The position numbers and the translations under genes were made by a program. From contig CALFER010000017.1 of NCBI GenBank assembly GCA_937951895.1, forward strand, positions 1 through 64,000: a stretch of DNA of 64,000 bases. Reading direction: 5' to 3'. The DNA comes from an uncultured bacterium (GTDB lineage: Bacteria > CSSED10-310 > CALFER01). Below, piece by piece: positions 1-8,516 of the stretch (the first letter of the stretch is position 1; every line of letters begins with the position of its first letter). The notes beneath the pieces were generated by a model, which had not been told where the DNA came from, made no database searches, and saw nothing but the letters and a program-made list of their open reading frames with translations.

Positions 1-32
1 AATTTCAATTTGAGCTAAGTTTTAGAGATAAT

Positions 33-1394
33 TTACGGGTGCGAAACTTGAGTCAATAACTTCCGAAATCGTGCCGGTGATCCGAACAACCACCACCGCA
101 TCAGAATCGGAATTCGGAATTTCCAGGGGATCCGATGATGTTGGATCAGACGTCGATAGTCGTGTCGAAGAATATGTCCCCATCGATACACCAGCATGTG
201 AATTCCCGCGAGATCGGCATCATGCTCGAACTGACCTGCCAGAACCGGATCGTCGGATTTCGCGCATCCGAGCCGGTTCAATCCGGCATCCAGCATGTCC
301 GTCCAGTTCCCCTCCGCACCGGAGTCATTGATGGATCCGATGACACGCATGCCCATCAGGGTCAACCACCGTTCGAGGTAACGGGTGACGGTTTCCGTCC
401 ATCGACCGCCTCCGTAGCCCACGATCATGGCCTTTCGACCTGTGAAACCCTGCTGGTGGATATCCACCCACAACCTATCCAGAAAAACCTTCAGAAAGTA
501 ACTTTCACCCATGGCGCTGATCGGTGTGACAACAATCACTGTTTCAGCCCCGAGCACTTTTTTGCGGATCTCATCCGTTTCATCACGAATGACGCAGATT
601 CCCTCATTGAATTGATTGCACAGAAGGCATGCCGTGCATGGCTGAATCCGATGACTCGACAGATCGATTCGTGCAGGTCGATGTGCGAGTCTCGATTGCA
701 GCATCTCAACCCACCACATCCCCCAATCATCCTTCGTTTCATCAAACGCCGTCAGCATCACCGCGGATGTGATCGAGACCGGGTCGCGAGTCGGCAGTGG
801 CGCGACACGGCCACCGGGAAGCCGTTTCCGGGGGCTCATGTCCGATCGATCACCGCCGGAACAAGATGGGATCGGGATTCGACTGCCGTGCAGTGCGAGA
901 TTGATCATCGATGCGAAACGTCTCGCTTTCAACTCGGAGAGTTCCTCTTCCTCATAATACAATCCTGAACTTCCGAGAATGCTCACTCCGCCGATGAAGT
1001 GCATTCCCAGACACTCCGAGACAATCCCGACACGCCGGATCGCGACATCGTCGTGCAGTCGACCGGACGTGCAGACTGCGGCTGCCATTTTGCCTCTGAA
1101 CAGGTTCACATCCGTTTCCAGGAGCAACTGGTCGAAGAGCGACTTGGCCAGAGCAGGGACGAATCCGACATGTGCACCAAACGTCCAGACGATCAAATCG
1201 GAAGCAGATATCGCATCGACCAGTCGTTCTGTTATCGGTTGCCGGAAGTGCCCTGAGGGATCCGGATTCAACTCACCGATCCGGATCCAGGTCGGCTCGG
1301 CATCGATGAAGTGCGCCGCATAACGGGCGATCCGGTGGCTGCCGCTCGTATCGCCACTTGGGCTGCAATTGATGTACAGCGCCTTTTTAGTCAT
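33..1394 (-). CDS. Tandem flavodoxin-fold NAD(P)H/FMN-dependent reductase (iron-sulfur flavoprotein-like)
   Basis: The protein has about 453 residues and two consecutive flavodoxin-like domains. The first (about 1-170) opens with a beta strand and a phosphate-binding-like loop (YINCSPSGDTSGS). The second (about 205-395) repeats the fold and carries a cysteine cluster, C253-x2-C256-x2-C259 plus C267, typical of iron-sulfur flavoproteins and related NADPH-dependent FMN reductases. The first domain lacks the cluster. A basic, Trp-rich tail follows. The ATG at 1394 overlaps the stop of the upstream membrane-protein gene by 8 bases, which favours it over an in-frame start 29 codons upstream inside that gene. 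It is the last gene seen of a leftward operon with an acyl carrier protein, so a reductive step in lipid or polyketide synthesis is plausible. The substrate is unknown. Confidence 0.7.
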   Translation of the reverse strand: MTKKALYINCSPSGDTSGSHRIARYAAHFIDAEPTWIRIGELNPDPSGHFRQPITERLVDAISASDLIVWTFGAHVGFVPALAKSLFDQLLLETDVNLFRGKMAAAVCTSGRLHDDVAIRRVGIVSECLGMHFIGGVSILGSSGLYYEEEELSELKARRFASMINLALHGSRIPIPSCSGGDRSDMSPRKRLPGGRVAPLPTRDPVSITSAVMLTAFDETKDDWGMWWVEMLQSRLAHRPARIDLSSHRIQPCTACLLCNQFNEGICVIRDETDEIRKKVLGAETVIVVTPISAMGESYFLKVFLDRLWVDIHQQGFTGRKAMIVGYGGGRWTETVTRYLERWLTLMGMRVIGSINDSGAEGNWTDMLDAGLNRLGCAKSDDPVLAGQFEHDADLAGIHMLVYRWGHILRHDYRRLIQHHRIPWKFRIPILMRWWLFGSPARFRKLLTQVSHP

Positions 1395-2016
1395 GGCGAC
1401 CTTCGGACAGCCATCTGATGAAACGATCGAGCATATGATTGTGATATTCCTTGAATTTGACTCGCCGGACAATATATTCACCCGCGAACAGGCAACCCAT
1501 GATCAGATACGAGATGAGTCCTGCATAAAGGGCCCACCAGTCGAGTTTCCCCATGAGGATAATCACCTCGGTGATCGATGCGTTAACGATGAAAAAGACC
1601 ATCCACAGACAGGTTGTCTTCTTCAGATATGATTGCTCTTCCTCGCTGAATTCCTGTTTGAACAACATGGCATACCGTTCAATCATGCACGGGGGATGAC
1701 GCAGAGACCAGCAGAATGTGACCAGTAAAAAACATGAGATGAAGACGGGGAGATGCAGGATGAAGACCGGCGTATCGAACAGGGCGGAAAGGATGGCCAG
1801 TATGATGATTCCGGTTGCCTGAAACGCAACGGTATGAACGGACCGCCGGTGCGCTCGTGAAGATGCCAGCACCTGCAGAATCGCAGCAGCGGCGACAACC
1901 ATACCGGCCATGCGGATGTAACCCCCGGAAACGGCAACGTAGATCAGGAACGGGTAGATCAGCAGAATCGAGACGATTCCACCTTTCAACAGACCTGCGA
2001 ACCATCCGGATGCCAT
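1387..2016 (-). CDS. COG4648-like integral membrane protein of aryl-polyene-type clusters
   Basis: This is a 209-residue protein with about six hydrophobic segments: two at the N-terminus, three in the middle and one near residue 165. The central motif LRHPPCMIERYAMLF, followed by an acidic FSEEEQSYLKK stretch, resembles the COG4648 membrane proteins found in aryl polyene and related fatty-acid-like clusters. It sits directly downstream of an acyl carrier protein (8-base gap) and overlaps the flavoprotein gene, so the three are surely co-transcribed. In characterised aryl polyene clusters the role of this family is not well defined; it is thought to act at the membrane in polyene assembly or transfer. 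The family call rests on motif memory and context, not on an alignment. Confidence 0.6.
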   Translation of the reverse strand: MASGWFAGLLKGGIVSILLIYPFLIYVAVSGGYIRMAGMVVAAAAILQVLASSRAHRRSVHTVAFQATGIIILAILSALFDTPVFILHLPVFISCFLLVTFCWSLRHPPCMIERYAMLFKQEFSEEEQSYLKKTTCLWMVFFIVNASITEVIILMGKLDWWALYAGLISYLIMGCLFAGEYIVRRVKFKEYHNHMLDRFIRWLSEGRHD

Positions 2017-2024
2017 TCTGAATG

Positions 2025-2285
2025 TCAGGGGTTGTTTTTCAGAGATTCGATCAATTCGGAGAGAGTTTTAACCGAATAGAATTTTTTCTTCGTGTCCGGA
2101 TCCATTTTCAGTTTGATCCCGTATTTCTTTTCGATCGCGACGGCCAATTCGAGCGCATCGATGGAATCGAGGCCCAGTCCGGTCACGAAGAGAGGGGCTT
2201 CGATATCGATCGATTCCGGAGATACGTCATCGAGATTCAGAGAATCGATGATGAGGTGTTTCAGGTCATCGTATTGCTGGCTCAT
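2025..2285 (-). CDS. Acyl carrier protein (aryl-polyene/FAS-II type)
   Basis: This 86-residue carrier protein has the phosphopantetheine attachment motif GLDSIDALEL with Ser41 as the modified residue. The preceding helix and acidic loop, and the following segment AIEKKYGIKLKMDPDTKK, resemble carrier proteins of aryl polyene clusters more than housekeeping AcpP, which normally has DSLDTVEL. It is encoded between the M55 peptidase and the COG4648-like membrane protein, with gaps of 10 and 8 bases. No ketosynthase, dehydratase or ligase of the type II kind lies in the window, so the rest of the pathway is either left of base 1 or elsewhere. The carrier may hold the growing acyl chain reduced or modified by the neighbouring flavoprotein; that pairing is inferred from position. 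Confidence 0.88.
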   Translation of the reverse strand: MSQQYDDLKHLIIDSLNLDDVSPESIDIEAPLFVTGLGLDSIDALELAVAIEKKYGIKLKMDPDTKKKFYSVKTLSELIESLKNNP

Positions 2286-2295
2286 AGCGTCCTTT

Positions 2296-3093
2296 CTAGC
2301 AGAAGTATAGAAACGTTAAAGTGTCGGGGATGGTGTTCGCCGTGAATTCGATCGTGTAGGCGTCCAGGCGGGTCACTCCCGGAAACCACCGTGCGCGAGA
2401 CGCATCGGATTCCTTGTGGTATTCGACGCGGAGGTTGAACGGAGCATCCAGGCGGATTGGTTTGAGATCGGCGCAATGTCTGACGGCTGCTGCAACCCCG
2501 GCTCGAATCTTCTCACGGCTGACTTCCGGATGCAGATTCAGGCATGCTTCACCGATGCCTTCCTTTACCGCAACGGTTGCAATCTGAGGCCATCGGCCCG
2601 ATATCTCGTCGCATAACGCCCGATCACCAGCAATAAACACCACGGGCACGTTGAAGTGTCCCGCAATCAACGTACTGATGGCGGCTTCCGAACATTCCAG
2701 ATCATTGATCAGAATCCGGCGGTATTTTCCTGTCAGGGTGTGCTTCAAAGTCGCATTCATGGTTCCCGCCCGGGCATGATACCCGATAAAGATGGCAGCA
2801 TGAAAGGACGAATCGATGCCTTCCATCATGCAGATCGGGCTGTCTGCCCAGTTCCTCAGCAGTTTAGCTCGCCTGTCGAGATCGGAGGGGAGGATATTGA
2901 GTGCGTTGCCATGCGCATCCCTCACGACAATTTCAGTCGCACCGGCTTCACATGCGCCTTCGATCGCCGCATTGACCTCCCCTGCCATGATCTTCCTGAA
3001 GTATTCATAATCACCTTTGGAGTCCTTGTCCGTATCGTTCCAGTGAATGACTCCCGTGATACCCTCTATGTCGACCGAAATATAGATTTTCAT
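2296..3093 (-). CDS. M55 family D-aminopeptidase (DppA-like)
   Basis: This 265-residue protein matches the M55 family of zinc D-aminopeptidases. Visible family signatures are the N-terminal SVDIEGITG with metal ligands Asp8 and Glu10, RDAHGNAL with His61, GYHARAGT with His106, and ECSEAA with Glu133. DppA of Bacillus removes N-terminal D-amino acids from peptides and forms a decameric ring, so a role in recycling peptidoglycan-derived D-Ala peptides is the family-based expectation. There is no signal peptide, so it should be cytoplasmic. It lies 18 bases downstream of the S1 protease gene and 10 bases upstream of the carrier protein, which makes it part of the leftward operon. Its link to the lipid genes is unclear. 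Confidence 0.88.
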   Translation of the reverse strand: MKIYISVDIEGITGVIHWNDTDKDSKGDYEYFRKIMAGEVNAAIEGACEAGATEIVVRDAHGNALNILPSDLDRRAKLLRNWADSPICMMEGIDSSFHAAIFIGYHARAGTMNATLKHTLTGKYRRILINDLECSEAAISTLIAGHFNVPVVFIAGDRALCDEISGRWPQIATVAVKEGIGEACLNLHPEVSREKIRAGVAAAVRHCADLKPIRLDAPFNLRVEYHKESDASRARWFPGVTRLDAYTIEFTANTIPDTLTFLYFC

Positions 3094-3111
3094 TGTCCGA
3101 ATCCCTCGCTT

Positions 3112-4905
3112 CTATTGATCCCATCCGAAGCTGACCGCATCGTATTCCCCGATGATCGACGTCATGCTCGGATCCGTGAGCGCCGCGTAGAAAACGGCAC
3201 CAGAGAATGAACCGGCGCCAGTCGGCCAGATGAACGGATCGATGACCGAAAGTCTGGTGGTGCCGGGCGGGATGTCCTGTGTGAAATAATCAAATGAGTT
3301 GAAACTCGGGGCAAAAAACAACACGCCCAATACATCCAGAATCACGAACACCGGTGTTCCGCTCAGGGTCGATCCCGTCACATTGCAGATTCTCACACGG
3401 CAACTGAACGCATCACCGGGTTTGAAAGAAACCGAAGGGATTTCGATCGTGCATCCGGTGGTCGAGCAGACGGGTGTGGGGGTTGCGGAGGGGATCGGCG
3501 AATTGGTTGGTTTTGGCGTGTTGGTCCGGGCGGGTGTGGGTGTGTATGCTGGTGTTGCGGAGGGTGTCGGCGTTGCGCCTGTGGCGTAATAGACACCGTC
3601 GCACGTGGTCGCATTCCCAAGCCAGGTGCTCAGGTTCCCATTCGTGTATGAGCGGGTGAATTTCCCGTAGATATCCGGTGAACTCTGCTGCTGGCATGAA
3701 GAGCCGCCGCCGTAAAGTTGACCGATGAATCGATGTGTCGAATCGCGGAACAAACCGCCACCCGATGAGCCGGGTTCCGTGACCCCGGGTCGGGAGGTGC
3801 GATTCCAGACGACTTCCCACATGTTTGTGGACGATGACGAGGTCCGCGATCCGTAGGAAATGCGCTTGTATGCGCCATCAGGATGATGGACCGACGTCAC
3901 GGCTTCGCCGGATGCCACTGATTCGGTATCCCAACCCGCGAAGTACACATTCGCGAAGTTCGTTGAAGTCAGTTCGAGAAGACAGAAATCGGAGTCACTG
4001 CGTGTCGCACGCAGATTCGAACCGTTTCGGGCTGCCCCGACACTCGCGCTGCCGGCGTTGCATGTCGAAGTGTGGTAGTAGAAAAACACCTGGATCGTGG
4101 CTGCCACAGGTTGAGTCGAGATGCAATGATTTGCCGTGATGAAGAACGGTCGCAGATCATGGCTGGTGTCGCTGAGCATCGTACCGCTGCAGATATACCA
4201 GCCGGAATCGTTGAACTCGATGTACGCCGATGCATCCCGCTGCTGACGATATGCCGTGTCGCACGTCGCATCGTTGTGGCAATTCCCCTCACGTGAGTTG
4301 CCTGCGATGAAGGCGCCGATGGGATCACGGTATGCATGGCTGATCCCTGAAATTGCGAAAGGGAGTTCCGGGTCCGACTCCGGTGTTCCGATCCATTCGA
4401 TGATGACCCGGTCGCCCGGTGTCGCCCAACTCCAGAAATCACCCGTTCCATCCGGTCCCTGACTGTCGTAATAATAACTCTCGGGGTGCCGGTCATCCGG
4501 AGAGAACACGAAAACCCGATCCGTCTCTTTCAGTGAGAAATCGGTAAAATGCACGCGCATTTTCAGAGCGCCCGGGGAATGGATGCAATACCGCCAGATC
4601 GAATGGGAACTGTCGATCCGAATCGATTCGCCATCTGAGAACACCGGTCCGAAAACCGGCCTGTTGATGCCGATTCTCGATGGCCATCCGGCCTCCTTGA
4701 GAGCGGTTTCTTCGGCAATGAGCGCTTCCGGGTCGAGCGTATCGAGATGCTGTGTGTAGGCAGGGTCCGGAAGGTCCAGTTGGTAGAGCCGTGTAGCTGG
4801 AGTTCCGATCTGCCCATCGGCGGATGAAGAGCCTGCCACTGACAGCGGAAATGCGGTCAGTATCAGGATCCCGACCAGGATGTGCGAGATTGTAGTCGCT
4901 TTCAT
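3112..4905 (-). CDS. Secreted S1 (lysyl-endopeptidase-like) serine protease with Pro/Thr linker and C-terminal domain
   Basis: The 597-residue precursor starts with a signal peptide (about 1-25) preceded by a GAAAGGAAG ribosome site. A pro-region of roughly 200 residues is followed by a trypsin-like domain with catalytic His260 (FFITANHC), Asp306 (SDFCLLEL) and Ser381 (PGSSGGGLF). Many cysteines and the arrangement resemble lysyl endopeptidases of Lysobacter and Achromobacter. Residues about 445-479 are a Pro/Thr/Ser linker and residues about 488-597 form a compact beta-rich domain that resembles the C-terminus of the C25 protease at 33010-36384. The protein should be exported to the periplasm, the surface or the medium. 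The M55 aminopeptidase follows 18 bases downstream. The protease call is firm; cleavage specificity is not established. Confidence 0.88.
   Translation of the reverse strand: MKATTISHILVGILILTAFPLSVAGSSSADGQIGTPATRLYQLDLPDPAYTQHLDTLDPEALIAEETALKEAGWPSRIGINRPVFGPVFSDGESIRIDSSHSIWRYCIHSPGALKMRVHFTDFSLKETDRVFVFSPDDRHPESYYYDSQGPDGTGDFWSWATPGDRVIIEWIGTPESDPELPFAISGISHAYRDPIGAFIAGNSREGNCHNDATCDTAYRQQRDASAYIEFNDSGWYICSGTMLSDTSHDLRPFFITANHCISTQPVAATIQVFFYYHTSTCNAGSASVGAARNGSNLRATRSDSDFCLLELTSTNFANVYFAGWDTESVASGEAVTSVHHPDGAYKRISYGSRTSSSSTNMWEVVWNRTSRPGVTEPGSSGGGLFRDSTHRFIGQLYGGGSSCQQQSSPDIYGKFTRSYTNGNLSTWLGNATTCDGVYYATGATPTPSATPAYTPTPARTNTPKPTNSPIPSATPTPVCSTTGCTIEIPSVSFKPGDAFSCRVRICNVTGSTLSGTPVFVILDVLGVLFFAPSFNSFDYFTQDIPPGTTRLSVIDPFIWPTGAGSFSGAVFYAALTDPSMTSIIGEYDAVSFGWDQ
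3115..3573 (-). other. Pro/Thr linker plus C-terminal surface-type domain of the S1 protease
   Basis: The linker (residues about 445-479) alternates Pro with Thr, Ser and Ala. The domain behind it (about 488-597) contains GDAF, a NVTGST turn, FDYF, PPGT, F-W-P and FYAA elements in the same order as the C-terminal domain of the C25 protease. It has no hydrophobic terminal helix and no LPXTG or obvious T9SS sorting signal. Confidence 0.55.
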
Positions 4906-4990
4906 TTTGTCTTCCTTTCAGTGATAATCCTTGCGATCATCAGGGAGGCATTTTAATGGAACTCCTCGCCTCATTCAAGGAAGTGACGGC

Positions 4991-7108
4991 ATGAGAGCAT
5001 CATCGGTTCCGGCCTGGTTCATCATTGGCGCATTGACCTTTCTGGTATTTGCGCCAACGATGCATTTCGATTTCCTGCAATATGACGATCATGAAAACAT
5101 TCTGAACAATCCGCTGTTCCATCCGCGCGCCGTGCCGCAGATTGCAGAAATCTGGTCAAAGCCGGTTCTGAACATGTACATTCCGGTCAGTTACACGTTC
5201 TGGGCGATCATCGTGGATCTCGCCCGACTGTTCGCGGTTTCTGATCATCCGGCTGAACTCCCCTCCTGGCCGTTCCATCTTGCGAATATTTTCCTCCATT
5301 CCTTGAATACAATCCTGGTCTATCGTCTCATCCGAAACCTGACAGGCAGCCCGCGAGCCGCTCCTTTCGGTGCGATGCTCTTTGCCTTTCATCCGCTGCA
5401 GGTTGAATCCGTGGTGTGGGTCACCGGCTTCCGCGATCTCGTTTCTCATTCACTGTGCTTGGCCGCGTTGTGTATCTGGATCGACAATCGCAGGCAGTTT
5501 TCTTTCCTTCGGGAGACGGCTTCGCTCGCTCTGTTTGCACTCGCGCTGCTTTCCAAACCATCGGCGGTATTCCTTCCGGTTGCCATGATAGTCGTTGCTG
5601 TTTCCATGCGATTTCCCGCCACAAAGCGAACTGTCGTTCCGATCGGAATCGCGCTCGCACTCTCTGCAGCAATCGCGCAAGTCACTCGATCGATTCAGTC
5701 GGAATTACTCACCGATATCGAAACCGGCTTCGTCGCAAGGATCCTGACCGCCCTCGACGCAATCGTATTCTATCTGATCAAGTGTATTTTCCCCTTCCGG
5801 CTTGTACCGGATTACGGACGAACTCCCGACTTCGTACTTCACCTCGATCCTCTCGTCCATCTGACCCATTTTCTTGTGATCGGAACGCTGGTCGTGCTCT
5901 GGTTTCGCATGAAATCGCGAACAATCCGTTCCGGGATGCTGTTCTGGATGACGGGCTTGTTTCCGGTTCTCGGTCTGATCCCTTTCGGGTTTCAGTTCTA
6001 CTCGACCGTGGCGGATCGCTACGCCTACATCGCGCTCGTCGGTGTCGGCATGATCGGCTCGGAGATGATGATCCGTTTCGACGGGCGAAGAACGAGGCAG
6101 ATCATGACGACGATTTGTGTGCTGCTCGCTGTGCGGACGCTTGACCAGAGCATGCATTGGAGTACGACGAAAGATCTGTTTTTGTATACCGTCAGGATCC
6201 GACCGGACAGTTTTCTCGCGACAATCAGCCTCGGCGAATACTTTGGCCGGGTCGAGAAGGATTATGCCAAGGCCCGAGAGTATTACTCGAAAGCGGTGAT
6301 GCTCAGGAAGAACGAAATCGAGTCGCAAAATGAACTCGGGAATGTCCTGATGGAGCTCGAGCAGTATGCAGAGGCGTTGCAGCATTTTCGCATTGCGCAT
6401 ACCGAGAACCCCTCAAACTGGCAGACGCTGAACAACATGGCCAATGCCTATTACAAGTTGGGCAGTTATGAGGAATCCCTCGCTGTCGCAACACAGGCAT
6501 CGACCATCAATCCTTCCAGCTGGCAGATCCACATGACGTCCGCCAATACGCTGAAAGCGATGGGAAGACTCGAAGAAGCACTCGAACATTATCAACGCGC
6601 ATCCGTCCTGAATCCACGCTCATGGGAGGTGGCCAACAACTTCGGCAATGCCCTTCTGAACGCCGGACGACACGACGAGGCCATCGAACAGTATCGGAAA
6701 GTACTGGCGATCGAACCGGATTCATGGACGGCCCAAGGCAATCTCGGGCAGGCATTGCTCATGAGCCATCGTTATGAAGAAGCCCGGCAGGCACTGCTTC
6801 GAGCGGTGAATCAAAACCCGGAACTGTCGAATGCCTGGTTGAATCTCGGATACGCCAACGTTCAGCTGAAGCGCGACGAAGAATCTCTCACCGCATTTCA
6901 ACGCGCCGTTGAACTCGCTCCCGATCTTCTGATCGCCCGATTGAATCTGATCAATGCACTCTCCGCGAACGGACGTTACCGGGAAGCCATCGCGGAAATC
7001 GATCGAGTGCGCGATCGCGCTCCGGAACTCGCAGCGCAGGGATCCGAATTGATGCGAATGCGGGAGGAGCTGGAGCAATCGTCGCGCATGGATCGAGAGA
7101 AGAAATGA
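4991..7108 (+). CDS. Multi-spanning GT-C glycosyltransferase-like protein with C-terminal TPR repeats (TMTC-like)
   Basis: The ATG at 4991 follows an AAGGAAG ribosome site and gives 705 residues; an in-frame TTG 60 bases upstream is less likely. The N-terminal half has about ten hydrophobic helices, with an acidic pair Asp32-Asp33 in FLQYDDHENILNNP just after the first helix. This is the place and context of the metal/donor-binding acidic motif of GT-C enzymes such as protein O-mannosyltransferases and TMTC proteins. From about residue 400 to 690 there are eight or so TPR units with the A-x-x-Y/F-x-x-A pattern. Such proteins usually glycosylate extracytoplasmic proteins from a polyprenyl-linked sugar. 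The radical SAM gene starts 16 bases downstream. Donor and acceptor are unknown. Confidence 0.75.
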   Translation: MRASSVPAWFIIGALTFLVFAPTMHFDFLQYDDHENILNNPLFHPRAVPQIAEIWSKPVLNMYIPVSYTFWAIIVDLARLFAVSDHPAELPSWPFHLANIFLHSLNTILVYRLIRNLTGSPRAAPFGAMLFAFHPLQVESVVWVTGFRDLVSHSLCLAALCIWIDNRRQFSFLRETASLALFALALLSKPSAVFLPVAMIVVAVSMRFPATKRTVVPIGIALALSAAIAQVTRSIQSELLTDIETGFVARILTALDAIVFYLIKCIFPFRLVPDYGRTPDFVLHLDPLVHLTHFLVIGTLVVLWFRMKSRTIRSGMLFWMTGLFPVLGLIPFGFQFYSTVADRYAYIALVGVGMIGSEMMIRFDGRRTRQIMTTICVLLAVRTLDQSMHWSTTKDLFLYTVRIRPDSFLATISLGEYFGRVEKDYAKAREYYSKAVMLRKNEIESQNELGNVLMELEQYAEALQHFRIAHTENPSNWQTLNNMANAYYKLGSYEESLAVATQASTINPSSWQIHMTSANTLKAMGRLEEALEHYQRASVLNPRSWEVANNFGNALLNAGRHDEAIEQYRKVLAIEPDSWTAQGNLGQALLMSHRYEEARQALLRAVNQNPELSNAWLNLGYANVQLKRDEESLTAFQRAVELAPDLLIARLNLINALSANGRYREAIAEIDRVRDRAPELAAQGSELMRMREELEQSSRMDREKK

Positions 7109-7124
7109 AGGCCTCGAGATCGAA

Positions 7125-8516
7125 ATGAGGCTTCTGATCATCAACGCCAATCGATATCGACAGCCTGTTCCGGTCATTCCAATCGGAGCGTGCATGATCG
7201 CTGAGACGGCTCGACGGATCGGTCATACGCCACACTTGCTGGATCTAACCTTCGATCGATCGCCGTCGACGCAGATCGAGCGAACGATAACGGATTTCAA
7301 GCCGGATCTCGTCGGCTTCTCCATCCGGAACATCGACAATATCGATTACCAGAATCCCTGGAGCTTTTTGTCGGAATTCAGAGGTTGGATACGAACTGCT
7401 CGATCGAAAACAGATTGTCCGATCTGCATCGGTGGCTCAGGCGTTCTGATCGCGCCGCGGGAAATGCTTCGTGAGCTGGATGCGGACTATGCGTTTGATG
7501 GAAGTGGTGATCGTGATCTGTCGCTTTTTCTGGATCAAATGAGCAGAAACTGCGTCATTGGACGGGAATCTCGTGTTTTTTCCGCTGCAAGGCTCGAGCC
7601 GGATATGTCGCTTTACCCGGAGTTGTTCGCGTGGGTTGACCGGAAGCGGTATCGGCGACATGGAGCGACGGTTCCGATTCAGACGAAACGGGGATGCCGT
7701 CATACCTGCACATACTGCACGTATCCGCTCATTGAGGGAACGAAGTATTTACTGGCTGATCCCGGAGACGTCGGATCTGCTTTCGAGCGAATGATCCGGG
7801 ACGGTCTGAACGACTTCGAGTTTGTCGACAATGTATTCAATTCACCTCGAGAACATGCGGGCGAGATCTGCGAAGTCATCATCCGGAAGGGATTGAACCT
7901 GAGGCTTACCGCCATGGACCTTCATCCCGTTTATCTCGATCGGGAACTGCTCGATCTGATGCATCGGTCGGGCTTCCGAGGGATCGGAATCACCGCAGAG
8001 AGCGCGGCGAACAACGTGCTCGAAGGGCTAGGCAAAGATTTCAGAAACGAGGATCTGTGGGCAACGGCATCGAGGATCCGCGATACGCTTATCCCGTGTG
8101 CGTGGATCTTTCTTGTCGGTGGCCCGGGAGAAACCGAAGCAACGCTCGATGAAACCTGTCGATTCATCCGTGAAGCGATTCGACCGACTGATCTGGTGTT
8201 TATCACGATCGGAGTTCGAGTCTATCCCGGGACAGGGATGCAGACAATCGATTCGACGATCCGGGCAGACACTCAGAAAAGCAAGCCGCTCGACACTCGC
8301 TTTTATATCAGTCCGGATCTGGATATCGACCATGCCGTTCGTACGATCAGCAATCTCGCACACCACCATCCGAATGTCATCGATTCGACCTCGATTTCCG
8401 CACATACAATCCGTAGAATTCATTATCTGGCCGGCTGTATCGGCCTGCATCCTCCTCTTTGGCGTTACACCTATCGGCTGAAGCGATGGATGCGCACACT
8501 CGGAGTAAAGATATGA
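7125..8516 (+). CDS. Cobalamin-binding-domain radical SAM enzyme
   Basis: The 463-residue protein has an N-terminal Rossmann-like region (about 1-140) of the B12-binding radical SAM class, including the IGGSG segment, although no DxHxxG cobalt-ligating motif is visible. The radical SAM core begins with C191-x3-C195-x2-C198 (CRHTCTYC), which binds the 4Fe-4S cluster. Its stop codon overlaps the start of the type III polyketide synthase (ATGA at 8513-8516), so the two are translationally coupled. Enzymes of this class methylate or rearrange unactivated carbons, and relatives occur in unusual lipid clusters such as the ladderane genes of anammox bacteria. A role in tailoring the polyketide synthase product or its starter is inferred from coupling. 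The substrate cannot be read from the sequence. Confidence 0.82.
   Translation: MRLLIINANRYRQPVPVIPIGACMIAETARRIGHTPHLLDLTFDRSPSTQIERTITDFKPDLVGFSIRNIDNIDYQNPWSFLSEFRGWIRTARSKTDCPICIGGSGVLIAPREMLRELDADYAFDGSGDRDLSLFLDQMSRNCVIGRESRVFSAARLEPDMSLYPELFAWVDRKRYRRHGATVPIQTKRGCRHTCTYCTYPLIEGTKYLLADPGDVGSAFERMIRDGLNDFEFVDNVFNSPREHAGEICEVIIRKGLNLRLTAMDLHPVYLDRELLDLMHRSGFRGIGITAESAANNVLEGLGKDFRNEDLWATASRIRDTLIPCAWIFLVGGPGETEATLDETCRFIREAIRPTDLVFITIGVRVYPGTGMQTIDSTIRADTQKSKPLDTRFYISPDLDIDHAVRTISNLAHHHPNVIDSTSISAHTIRRIHYLAGCIGLHPPLWRYTYRLKRWMRTLGVKI

Noticed and set aside
3469..3573. Low-complexity repeat-like stretch that could be read as a tandem repeat or CRISPR-like array
   Set aside because: It is the Pro/Thr linker of the S1 protease; the repetition is at codon level and there are no spaced identical units.
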